DNA of 33,961 bases from NCBI GenBank assembly GCA_000437855.1, contig FR902206.1, forward strand, positions 76,371 to 110,331, read 5' to 3'. This DNA is from Clostridium sp. CAG:567. GTDB lineage: Bacteria; Bacillota; Clostridia; TANB77; CAG-508. Every line of letters starts with the position of its first letter. Positions within the stretch are counted from its first letter, which is position 1. The position numbers and the translations under genes are program-made. Below are positions 23,744-31,192 of the stretch, in pieces. The notes under the pieces are model-generated. The model searched no databases. It was given only the letters and a program-made list of their open reading frames with translations, and was not told the DNA's origin.

Positions 23744-23935
23744 ATGGAAAAGATTATTTTAATAATGATTGGATTAATTATAGCAACAATTGGAGTAATG
23801 TGCGTTTTTGATGCAAGAATAATAACTAAAAAAATATTTGGATTTGGAGATCAAAATGAAGGATCAGCAGGGTTAAAAATATTTGGATTTTTATTTTCTA
23901 TAGCAGGAACATTAATTATATATTTTAACATATAA
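23744..23935 (+). CDS. Small two-helix membrane protein, function unknown
   Basis: A 63-residue hydrophobic protein. Two membrane segments (about 3-22 and 44-62) are joined by a short loop with DARIITKKIFGFGDQNEGS. I do not recognise a named family with confidence. GGAAGG lies upstream at a workable distance. It is downstream of the aldose-epimerase-like gene and could be co-transcribed. Codon use and AT content are like its neighbours. Whether it is conserved is the main test of whether it is a real gene; the clean helix-loop-helix pattern argues for it. Confidence 0.6.
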   Translation: MEKIILIMIGLIIATIGVMCVFDARIITKKIFGFGDQNEGSAGLKIFGFLFSIAGTLIIYFNI

Positions 23936-23949
23936 TTATAAAAAAACTA

Positions 23950-23978
23950 TTGCAATTTTTTTGAAAGTGTAGTAACAT
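23950..23978 (+). promoter_or_regulatory. Predicted promoter of the small ORF / uraA leader
   Basis: TTGCAA and TAACAT with a 17-bp spacer lie 21 bases before the small ORF start. CTTTCGAAAG, a small palindrome, follows the -10 box. Confidence 0.5.
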
Positions 23979-23999
23979 CTTTCGAAAGAGGTACAAAAA

Positions 24000-24122
24000 A
24001 TGACAAATTTTTTAGAAAATAAAATGAAATTATCTAAAACAAAGCAAGCAATTCAAGCAATTGCTGTTTTTACAATTTCTATTTTTTCTAATATATATTT
24101 TTTAAAAATTAAAAAACACTAA
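24000..24122 (+). CDS. Small 40-residue protein or leader peptide upstream of uraA
   Basis: An ATG follows AAGAGGT at good spacing and opens a 40-codon frame. The peptide starts MTNFLENKMKLSKTKQAIQA, then has a hydrophobic stretch (about 19-34, AIAVFTISIFSNIYFL) and a basic end, KIKKH. The stop codon lies at the end of the 5' arm of the terminator hairpin. A promoter fits upstream, so this could be a free-standing small membrane-peptide gene. Alternatively it is a leader ORF whose translation affects the terminator before uraA. There is no family match I can name. Both readings are inferences. Confidence 0.5.
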   Translation: MTNFLENKMKLSKTKQAIQAIAVFTISIFSNIYFLKIKKH

Positions 24123-24145
24123 AATTATTTATTAGTGTTTTTTTT
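24112..24145 (+). terminator. Terminator between the small ORF and uraA
   Basis: AAAAACACTAA (24112-24122) pairs with TTAGTGTTTTT (24132-24142), with a 9-nt loop and a long T-run. It lies only 29 bases before the uraA start codon, so it could act as an attenuator. Confidence 0.85.
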
Positions 24146-24173
24146 GTACCTAAAATTAGAAGGAGGATTTTTT

Positions 24174-25514
24174 ATGAATGAAAGCAAAATGATTTTAGAC
24201 GTAAATGAAAAGCCATCGATTGGCAAATGGATTATATTGGCAATTCAACATGTTTTTGCAATGTTTGGAGCAACAATTTTGGTACCAATATTAGTTAATT
24301 CAGCAGCAGGAGAAACAGTACTTACAATACCAGTTGCACTTGTTACATCAGGAATAGGAACATTAATTTACATATTATGCACAAAAGGAAAATCACCAGT
24401 ATATTTAGGAAGTTCTTTTGCATTTATTACTCCAATGGCAGCAGCATTTTTAAAAGGTGGAATATCTGGAACAATGACAGGAATTATGGCAGTTGGATTA
24501 ATTTATGTAATAGTAGCAACAATTATACACTTTACAGGAAAAGGATGGCTTGATAAATTGTTGCCACCTATTGTTATTGGACCTATGATTATGATTATAG
24601 GGTTAGGGTTAGCCCCAAGTGCTATAACGCAAATAGGATTATCATCAGGAACAACATTTGAATGGAAAGGCGTATTAATAGCAACTGTATCATTTTTAGT
24701 AACAGCAATTGTAATGACAAAAGCAAAAGGATTTTTGAAAATAATTCCATTTTTAGTCGGAATTGTAAGTGGATATGTATTATCAATATGTTTAGGACTA
24801 GTAGACTTTACACAAGTGGCAGAAGCAGATTTCTTTAGTTTACCTAATTTTGTATTACCATTTAAAGATTATGCTTTAAACTTTGGAACAATATTAACAA
24901 TTGCACCAATTGCATTAGTAACAATGGCAGAGCATATTGGAGATCACACAGCATTAAGTACAATTATAAATAAAGATTTATTAAAAAATCCTGGATTAGA
25001 TAAGACTTTACTTGGGGATGGTATAGCAACATTTGTGGCAGGAGCACTAGGTGGACCAGCTAATACTACTTACGGAGAAAATACATCTGTTGTTGGAATG
25101 ACTAAAATTGCATCTGTTTGGGTAATTGGGCTAGCAGCAATTATTGCAATATGCTTAGGCTTTCTAGGAAAATTTACAGCAGTAGTTTCAAGCATACCAC
25201 AACCAGTATTAGGAGGAGTATCATTACTTTTATATGGATTTATATCAGTAAATGGTTTAAAAGTTCTTGTTCAAAAACAAATGGACTTTGAAGATCCTAA
25301 AAATGTAGTAGTTGCATCAACAATGCTAGTATTAGGACTAGGAGGAGCTGCAATATCAATTGTAAATGGAGACTTTTCAATTACAATTTCAGGAATGAGC
25401 TTGGCAGCGGTAGTTGGAATATTGTTAAATCTTTGTATACCAAATAATAAAGAAGAAAAAAAGAAAATAGAATCAGCAGATGCAAAAAAAGAAAAAGAAA
25501 CAATAAAAGTATAA
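24174..25514 (+). CDS. uraA: Uracil permease (NCS2 family)
   Basis: Proton-coupled nucleobase transporter, 446 residues, with about 12-14 membrane segments. The N-terminus IILAIQHVFAMFGATILVP, the pore motif GSSFAFITPM and the later FGTILTIAPIALVTMAEHIGDH region are typical of UraA/PyrP. The following gene is uracil phosphoribosyltransferase, so uracil is the likely substrate. An open frame runs 39 bases farther upstream, but it crosses the terminator T-run; the ATG used here follows AGGAGG. I see no PyrR-binding loop; the terminator ahead of the gene may control it in another way. Confidence 0.93.
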   Translation: MNESKMILDVNEKPSIGKWIILAIQHVFAMFGATILVPILVNSAAGETVLTIPVALVTSGIGTLIYILCTKGKSPVYLGSSFAFITPMAAAFLKGGISGTMTGIMAVGLIYVIVATIIHFTGKGWLDKLLPPIVIGPMIMIIGLGLAPSAITQIGLSSGTTFEWKGVLIATVSFLVTAIVMTKAKGFLKIIPFLVGIVSGYVLSICLGLVDFTQVAEADFFSLPNFVLPFKDYALNFGTILTIAPIALVTMAEHIGDHTALSTIINKDLLKNPGLDKTLLGDGIATFVAGALGGPANTTYGENTSVVGMTKIASVWVIGLAAIIAICLGFLGKFTAVVSSIPQPVLGGVSLLLYGFISVNGLKVLVQKQMDFEDPKNVVVASTMLVLGLGGAAISIVNGDFSITISGMSLAAVVGILLNLCIPNNKEEKKKIESADAKKEKETIKV

Positions 25515-25535
25515 TAAGGAAAGAAGGTAGATTTT

Positions 25536-26162
25536 ATGCAAGCAAAAGAATTAAAACATCCGCTAATAGAACATAAATTAGCAATATTAAGGGATAAAAA
25601 AACAGGAACAAAAGAATTTAGAGAATTAACTAGTGAAGTAGCAATGTTCTTATGTTATGAAGCTATGGAAGAAGCGGAACTAGAAGAAGTTGAGATTGAA
25701 ACACCAATTACTAAATTAAAAACAGGAAAACTAAATGAGGACAAATATGCATTTGTTCCAATTCTAAGAGCTGGAATGGGAATGCTAGAAGGAATAACAA
25801 GAGTAATACCAAATGCTAAAATTGGTCATATTGGAATGTATAGAGACGAAGAAACTTTTGAACCAGTAAATTATTTCTTTAAAGTTCCAAAACATATTGA
25901 AGATAAAGAAGTAATTATATTAGACCCAATGCTTGCAACAGGAGGCTCAGCAGTTGATGCAATAGAGCTATTAAAAAGTAAAGGTGTTAAAAAAATGAAG
26001 TTCTTATGCATAATTGCAGCACCAGAAGGATTAGAAAGAGTTCAAAAAGAACATCCAGACGTGCAAATATATTGTGCACATATTGATGACCATTTAAATG
26101 AAAATAAATATATTGTGCCTGGATTAGGAGATGCAGGAGACAGAATATTTGGAACAAAATAA
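25536..26162 (+). CDS. upp: Uracil phosphoribosyltransferase
   Basis: Converts uracil and PRPP to UMP in the pyrimidine salvage pathway. It has 208 residues, the usual size. The PRPP-binding loop is ILDPMLATGGSA (about 129-140), and the uracil-binding end part IVPGLGDAGDRIFGT is intact. ILRAGMGMLEG (about 76-86) is also conserved. It starts with an ATG after GGAAAGAAGG, 21 bases behind uraA, and so forms an uptake-and-salvage operon with it. A strong terminator follows. Confidence 0.97.
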   Translation: MQAKELKHPLIEHKLAILRDKKTGTKEFRELTSEVAMFLCYEAMEEAELEEVEIETPITKLKTGKLNEDKYAFVPILRAGMGMLEGITRVIPNAKIGHIGMYRDEETFEPVNYFFKVPKHIEDKEVIILDPMLATGGSAVDAIELLKSKGVKKMKFLCIIAAPEGLERVQKEHPDVQIYCAHIDDHLNENKYIVPGLGDAGDRIFGTK

Positions 26163-26167
26163 AAAAT

Positions 26168-26199
26168 AAACCAGTTTGTATAAATCAAACTGGTTTTTT
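26168..26199 (+). terminator. Terminator of the uraA-upp unit
   Basis: AAACCAGTTTG and CAAACTGGTTT form an 11-bp perfect stem with a 7-nt loop and a T-run. Confidence 0.92.
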
Positions 26200-26231
26200 A
26201 TTGATAGGATTGTGTATTTTTTGTGAATTGG

Positions 26232-26260
26232 TTGATTAAAACTTTTTTTAAATATATAAT
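26232..26260 (+). promoter_or_regulatory. Promoter of the transketolase genes
   Basis: TTGATT and a perfect TATAAT with a 17-bp spacer, 43 bases before the start of the N-terminal subunit gene. Confidence 0.7.
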
Positions 26261-26303
26261 AGCCTTGTAATAAAAAATTATTATTTTGAAGGGAGAAAAT
26301 ATA

Positions 26304-27140
26304 ATGAAAATTACAAAAGTGGAAGGATTAGCAAATATTGCAAATGACATTAGAATAGAAATTATTGAACAAATATATAATGCTTCTTCAGGACATCCGG
26401 GAGGCTCATTATCGTGTGCTGATATTTTGGCAGTTCTATATTTTAATCAAATGAATATAGATCCTGAAAACCCAAAGGCAAAAGAAAGAGATAGGTTTGT
26501 GTTATCAAAAGGGCATTGTGCACCAGCACTTTATGCAACACTAGCAAGAAAGGGATACTTTGATAAGGAGTTGTTAAAAGGATTCAGAAAAGTAGAAAGC
26601 AATTTACAAGGTCATCCTGATATGAAAAAAATACCAGGAGTTGACATGTCAACAGGTTCATTAGGACAAGGACTTTCTGCAGCAGTTGGTATGGCTATAA
26701 GCTCAAAAATAGAACATGAAGGATATAGAGTATATTGCTTACTTGGAGATGGAGAAATTGAGGAAGGACAAGTATGGGAAGCTGCAATGTCTGCAAGTAA
26801 AAACAAGCTAGATAATTTATGTGCGATTGTAGACTATAATACTTTACAAATAGATGGAAACGTTGAAGAAGTAGCAGGTCTAATAGATATAAAAGAAAAA
26901 TTTGAAAGTTTTGGGTTTAATGTTATTGAAGTAAATGGACATGATATAGATGCTTTAATAAATGCATTTAACATTGCAAAACATCAAAAAGAAATGCCAA
27001 GTGTTATAATAGCTCACACAATTAAAGGTAAAGGAGTTTCTTTTATGGAAGGAAAGGCAGAATGGCATGGAAAAGCTCCAAATCAAGAACAATATGAGCA
27101 GGCTATTAATGAGCTTAAACTTCAACATATTATAGGTTAA
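26304..27140 (+). CDS. Transketolase, N-terminal (thiamine-PP binding) subunit
   Basis: First half of a split transketolase, 278 residues, covering the pyrophosphate-binding domain. The thiamine-PP/magnesium motif starts with GDGEIEEGQVWEA, and the active-site histidine regions are in SSGHPGGSLSCAD, LSKGHCAPALYA and GHPDMKKIPGVDMSTGSLGQ. With its partner it moves two-carbon units between sugar phosphates in the non-oxidative pentose phosphate pathway. An in-frame TTG lies 18 bases upstream, but it is part of the GAAGGGAG ribosome site, so the ATG is taken. The partner gene is 152 bases downstream, behind a palindromic repeat, which is an unusually wide gap for such a pair. Confidence 0.95.
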   Translation: MKITKVEGLANIANDIRIEIIEQIYNASSGHPGGSLSCADILAVLYFNQMNIDPENPKAKERDRFVLSKGHCAPALYATLARKGYFDKELLKGFRKVESNLQGHPDMKKIPGVDMSTGSLGQGLSAAVGMAISSKIEHEGYRVYCLLGDGEIEEGQVWEAAMSASKNKLDNLCAIVDYNTLQIDGNVEEVAGLIDIKEKFESFGFNVIEVNGHDIDALINAFNIAKHQKEMPSVIIAHTIKGKGVSFMEGKAEWHGKAPNQEQYEQAINELKLQHIIG

Positions 27141-27157
27141 TTTGAAATATAATCAGC

Positions 27158-27243
27158 ATCTTGCTTCGTTGATGTGCATTAAAAACGCAGTTACAACCAA
27201 TAGGTTGCGCCTTTGCCTTTTTAATACACATCACCTTGCAATA
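27158..27243. repeat. Long imperfect palindromic element between the transketolase halves
   Basis: GATGTGCATTAAAAA (27171-27185) pairs with TTTTTAATACACATC, which ends at 27232. Outside it, TTGC of the 5' flank (27161-27164) pairs with GCAA of the 3' flank (27238-27241). Inside it, AACC and GGTT form a small loop hairpin within a GC-richer core. The core composition is unlike the surrounding AT-rich DNA. No ORF is present. It looks like a mobile palindromic repeat (MITE or REP type) inserted in the operon. The 27244-27280 stretch after it is simple AT-rich sequence. Confidence 0.7.
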
Positions 27244-27292
27244 TACTAATTCTATTTTAAATTAAAAATTAAATTCTATATAAAGGAGATAT

Positions 27293-28228
27293 ATGAATAT
27301 GGATTTAGATAATAAAATTGCTACTCGTGAGAGCTTTGGAAAAGCTTTAGTAGAGTTAGGAAAAGAAAATAAAGATGTGGTTGTCTTAACAGCAGATTTG
27401 GCTGGCGCAACTAAAACCAGTCTTTTTGAAAAAGAGTTTCCAGATAGATTTATAAATGTAGGAATAGCAGAACAAAATTTGATAGGAATATCTGCAGGTT
27501 TAGCTACAACTGGAAAAATTCCTTTTGCAAGTACATTTGCAATGTTTGCAGCAGGTAGAGCTTATGATCAAATTAGAAATAGTGTTGCATATCCAAAACT
27601 TAATGTAAAAATATGTGGAACACATGCAGGAGTTACTGTTGGGGAAGATGGTGCAACACATCAAATGCTTGAAGATTTAAGTTTGATGAGAAGTATTCCA
27701 AACATGACAGTCTTATGTCCTTCAGATGATACTCAAACAAAATGGGCAATAAAAGAAATGGCAAAGTTTGATGGACCAGTATATATAAGATTAGCAAGAG
27801 TTGCTACACCTGTTATATATGATGAAAATCAAAAATTTGAAATAGGTAAAATGGTTCAAATTGGTGATGGTACAGATGCAACTATATTTGCAACAGGTGT
27901 TGAAGTTGCAGAAGCATTAAAAGCTAAGGAAGAACTTGAGAAAGAAAATATAAATATTCGTGTAGTAGATGTACATACAATAAAACCAATTGACAGAGAA
28001 ATGATAGTAAAATGTGCAAAAGAAACCGAAAAAATAATTACTATTGAAGACCATAGTATAATAGGTGGGTTAGGCACAGCTATTTGTGAAGTTTTATCAG
28101 AAGAATATCCAACAAAAGTAATAAGAATGGGAATGAATGACAAGTTTGGAAAGTCTGGTAAAGCAGAACAATTATTAAAGTACTTTAAATTAGATAGTCA
28201 AGCCATTATTGAAAAAGTTAAAGAATAA
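27293..28228 (+). CDS. Transketolase, C-terminal subunit
   Basis: Second half of the split transketolase, 311 residues, holding the pyrimidine-binding and C-terminal domains. Family stretches are visible: FINVGIAEQNLIGISAGLA with the catalytic glutamate of the GIAEQN motif, FAMFAAGRAYDQIR and THAGVTVGEDGATHQ; the C-terminal domain has IITIEDHSIIGGLGTA. The ATG follows AAAGGAG after only 4 bases. A second in-frame ATG 6 bases on (27299) has better spacing and may be the real start. It may be co-transcribed with the N-terminal half through the palindrome. A terminator follows. Confidence 0.95.
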   Translation: MNMDLDNKIATRESFGKALVELGKENKDVVVLTADLAGATKTSLFEKEFPDRFINVGIAEQNLIGISAGLATTGKIPFASTFAMFAAGRAYDQIRNSVAYPKLNVKICGTHAGVTVGEDGATHQMLEDLSLMRSIPNMTVLCPSDDTQTKWAIKEMAKFDGPVYIRLARVATPVIYDENQKFEIGKMVQIGDGTDATIFATGVEVAEALKAKEELEKENINIRVVDVHTIKPIDREMIVKCAKETEKIITIEDHSIIGGLGTAICEVLSEEYPTKVIRMGMNDKFGKSGKAEQLLKYFKLDSQAIIEKVKE

Positions 28229-28272
28229 TTGTGAATTTTTTGTAAATTTTAATAAAAACAAGAAATGATAAG

Positions 28273-28319
28273 AAAAGCAGAATAGTTGCATGTTTAAGGC
28301 AAAATTATTCTGCTTTTTT
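28273..28319 (+). terminator. Terminator after the transketolase genes
   Basis: AAAAGCAGAATA (28273-28284) pairs with TATTCTGCTTTT (28306-28317), with a TTGC/GCAA pair further in, and a T-run. Confidence 0.88.
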
Positions 28320-28332
28320 CCAGAAAAAACTA

Positions 28333-28361
28333 TTGCAAATAATAGCTTTTATTGTTATGAT
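28333..28361 (+). promoter_or_regulatory. Promoter of the ftsEX operon
   Basis: TTGCAA and TATGAT with a 17-bp spacer. A further AAAGGAG site follows at 28363-28369, ahead of two tiny ORFs that precede ftsE. Confidence 0.6.
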
Positions 28362-28410
28362 AAAGGAGAGTATGAAAGAAGATGTCTAATCTTAGTTAGG
28401 AGTTATTCAA

Positions 28411-29097
28411 ATGATAGAATTTAGAAATGTCAGCAAAACATACAATACAGGAACAGAGGCAGTACACAATGCTAATTTTGTGATTGAAAAAGGAGAATTT
28501 GCATTTTTAGTAGGAAGCTCTGGATCAGGAAAATCTACTTTAATTAAATTGATATTAAAAGAAGAGGAACCAACTAAAGGAAATATTATTATAAATGGAA
28601 AAGATACAACATTTTTAAAACCAAAAAGAATTCCATTTTTAAGAAGAAGCATGGGAGTTGTGTTCCAAGACTTCAGACTTTTACCAGATAGAACAGTATA
28701 TGATAATGTAGCTTATGCAATGTATATTGTAAGAGCAACACCAAAACATATTAGAAGACAAGTACCAATGATACTATCTTTAGTAGGATTAAGTAATAAA
28801 GCTAAAATGTATCCAAATGAACTATCAGGAGGAGAACAACAAAGAGTTGCTTTAGCGAGAGCTTTAGTAAATAACCCATCTATGCTAATTGCAGATGAAC
28901 CTACTGGAAATCTAGACCCTGAAACTGCATGGGATATTATGGCACTTTTAGAAGACATTAATAAAAGAGGAACAACAGTTGTTGTTGCAACACATGCAAG
29001 AGATATTGTAGACAAAATGAAAAAAAGAGTTATACAAATAGAAGAAGGCAACATTATAAGAGATGATAAGAGGGGTGGATATAGTAGTGAGATATAG
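28411..29097 (+). CDS. ftsE: Cell division ATP-binding protein FtsE
   Basis: ABC-type ATPase, 228 residues, that works with FtsX to control peptidoglycan hydrolases at division. Walker A is GSSGSGKST (35-43), the Q-loop region VVFQDFRLLPDRTV, the signature LSGGEQQRVALARAL, and Walker B MLIADEPTG; the H-loop is in VVVATHARD. It has no membrane segment. The ATG follows TAGGAG. Its 3' end overlaps ftsX. With ftsX, the two M23 genes and the Ctp gene it forms a compact run, and control by FtsEX of those M23 proteins is likely. Confidence 0.97.
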   Translation: MIEFRNVSKTYNTGTEAVHNANFVIEKGEFAFLVGSSGSGKSTLIKLILKEEEPTKGNIIINGKDTTFLKPKRIPFLRRSMGVVFQDFRLLPDRTVYDNVAYAMYIVRATPKHIRRQVPMILSLVGLSNKAKMYPNELSGGEQQRVALARALVNNPSMLIADEPTGNLDPETAWDIMALLEDINKRGTTVVVATHARDIVDKMKKRVIQIEEGNIIRDDKRGGYSSEI

Positions 29098-29992
29098 TAT
29101 TTTTGGATATTTATTAGGTGAAGGTTTTAGAAATGTATTTAAAAATAAAAAATCTACAATAGCATCATTAGTTATAATGTGTGCAACAATGTTTATATTT
29201 GGACTTTTCTTTGCGGTAGGTCAAAATGTAAATCATATTACTAAAACAATTGAAGAACAACAAGGAATGGAAGTTTTTATTTATGATGAAGCAACAGAAG
29301 AACAAAGAACAGAATTAAAGAATAAAATAAGAAGTATTCCTTATGTAAATACAATAGAAGAAAAATCAAAAGAACAAGCATTAGAAGAAATGAAAAAAAT
29401 GTTTAAAGATAAAAAGTTCTTATGGGCTACTTATGATGGAGAAAACAATCCATTTAAAGCATCTTTTGTTGTTACACTAACAGACTTAACAAAAGCTGAG
29501 GAAGTTAAAACAGAAATAGCAGATAGCACTGAAGTAGTATCAAATATAGAAGTTAGAACAGATACAATTAATGCTTTAATAAAAATAGCAGATGGAATAA
29601 ACATAATAACAACTGTAATTTTAATTATTCTAGTATTAATTTCTATATTTATAATAACAAATACCATAAAGTTAACTGTACATGCTAGAAGAAAAGAAAT
29701 ATCAATTATGAAATATGTTGGAGCGACAAACAGTTTTATTAGGTGGCCTTTTATGGTAGAGGGTATGTTAATAGGATTAATATCAGTATTAATTTCATTA
29801 TTAATATTATCAGTTATATATAACGCAGTAATAGCACAAATACAACAATCATTGATAAATGGAATGATAAATATACCATTATTAACATTCCAGGAATTAT
29901 TTAAGACTTTATTAACTGTATACTTAGTATTAGGACTTGGAGTTGGAGCTTTAGGTAGTGCAATTTCAATGAAAAAATATTTAGAGGTATAA
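29087..29992 (+). CDS. ftsX: Cell division protein FtsX
   Basis: Membrane partner of FtsE, 301 residues with the start used here. It has an N-terminal cytoplasmic part, a first membrane helix (about 20-42), a large extracellular domain (about 45-165) that usually contacts hydrolases, and three more helices toward the C-terminus, with HARRKEISIMKYVGATNSF in a cytoplasmic loop. The open frame extends to an ATG at 29063, but the AGAGGGGTGG ribosome site is best placed for a GTG at 29087, which gives VRYSIFGYLLGEGF as the start and a short overlap with ftsE. The upstream start cannot be excluded. Confidence 0.93.
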   Translation: MRYSIFGYLLGEGFRNVFKNKKSTIASLVIMCATMFIFGLFFAVGQNVNHITKTIEEQQGMEVFIYDEATEEQRTELKNKIRSIPYVNTIEEKSKEQALEEMKKMFKDKKFLWATYDGENNPFKASFVVTLTDLTKAEEVKTEIADSTEVVSNIEVRTDTINALIKIADGINIITTVILIILVLISIFIITNTIKLTVHARRKEISIMKYVGATNSFIRWPFMVEGMLIGLISVLISLLILSVIYNAVIAQIQQSLINGMINIPLLTFQELFKTLLTVYLVLGLGVGALGSAISMKKYLEV

Positions 29993-30006
29993 AGGAGAAA
30001 ATAAAT

Positions 30007-31158
30007 ATGAAAAGAAAAATTATATCTATATTATTAGTGGTAATACTACTGCAGTCAATGATATTTACAGTATTTGCAACAACACAATCTGATTTAAACG
30101 ATGCAAAGGACAAGCTAAGTGAAGCAACTAAAAACAAGAAAGCAGTTACAGCAGAAAAAGAAACTGTTTTAAATGAAATTGAGGAACTTGAGGATCAAAT
30201 TGCAGAGTATGAGGCAGACATAAAAAGCTTAAATAATAAGATAAACAAAATGGAAAAGAACATAAAAGAAAAAAACAAAGAAATTGAAGCATTACAAAAA
30301 GATTATGATGAAAAACAAAAATTACTAGAAGAAAGACTAGTTGCAATATATGAACAAGGAAGAATAACATTTTTAGATGTTTTGCTTGCTTCAGAAAATA
30401 TATGGGACTATATTTCTATGAGCTCAAAAGTCCAACAATTAACAGAGGCAGATAGCGAGCAAATGGACAAGGTTGAAGCTCAGAAAAATGAAGTTGAAAA
30501 TGCTAAAAATGAACTTGAAAAACAAAAAAAAGAATTAAATGAAAGCAAAAAGGAAGTACAAAATAAACAAACTCAAATAAAAACAACTAAAGCAAAAAAA
30601 GAAGCAAAAGCTGAAACATTAACTTCAGAACAGAAAAAATTACAAACTCAAATTAACAACTATAATAAAGAAATTCAAAAATTAGAAGAAGAACTTGCAA
30701 AATCAGCAAATGATTATAATGGCTCATATACAGGAAAGTTTGCTGGAACTTTGAGCTGGCCACTTTCAAAATCATCACCAGGCTATAACTGGATTACATC
30801 ATATTTTGGAGGAAGAGTTGCACCAGTTGCAGGAGCAACATCAGATCACAGAGCAATAGATATAGGTGTACCTACAGGAACACCAGTATTGTCAGCAGGA
30901 AATGGTATTGTAATTTCTACAGGATATAATAGTGCAAGAGGATATTTTATAATAATAAAACATGCAGACAATTTATATACTTTATATCAACATTTAAGTG
31001 TAATATTGGTTTCAAGAGGAAAAACTGTATCAACAGGTACTAAAATAGCAAAAAGTGGAAGCACTGGAATCGGATCTGGACCACACTTACATTTTGAGGT
31101 TAGAACAAGTCAATACTATGGCAGTGAGGTTAATCCTCTTGACTATTGTCACTGGTAA
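30007..31158 (+). CDS. Coiled-coil M23 peptidase (EnvC/PcsB-like)
   Basis: Exported peptidoglycan endopeptidase or hydrolase activator, 383 residues. A signal peptide (about 1-24, ending VFA) is followed by a long coiled coil (about 27-230, rich in Lys/Glu/Asn/Gln) and a linker. The C-terminal M23 (LytM) domain has the zinc ligands H281 and D285 (SDHRAIDIG) and H360 and H362 (GPHLHFEV), so it should be catalytically competent, unlike the inactive EnvC of E. coli. It lies 14 bases behind ftsX, which fits a FtsX-activated enzyme, with the coiled coil as the contact. The next gene encodes a second protein of the same design. Confidence 0.93.
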   Translation: MKRKIISILLVVILLQSMIFTVFATTQSDLNDAKDKLSEATKNKKAVTAEKETVLNEIEELEDQIAEYEADIKSLNNKINKMEKNIKEKNKEIEALQKDYDEKQKLLEERLVAIYEQGRITFLDVLLASENIWDYISMSSKVQQLTEADSEQMDKVEAQKNEVENAKNELEKQKKELNESKKEVQNKQTQIKTTKAKKEAKAETLTSEQKKLQTQINNYNKEIQKLEEELAKSANDYNGSYTGKFAGTLSWPLSKSSPGYNWITSYFGGRVAPVAGATSDHRAIDIGVPTGTPVLSAGNGIVISTGYNSARGYFIIIKHADNLYTLYQHLSVILVSRGKTVSTGTKIAKSGSTGIGSGPHLHFEVRTSQYYGSEVNPLDYCHW

Positions 31159-31192
31159 AATTTAAAAATAAGAAAAGAAAGGAGAATGCAAG

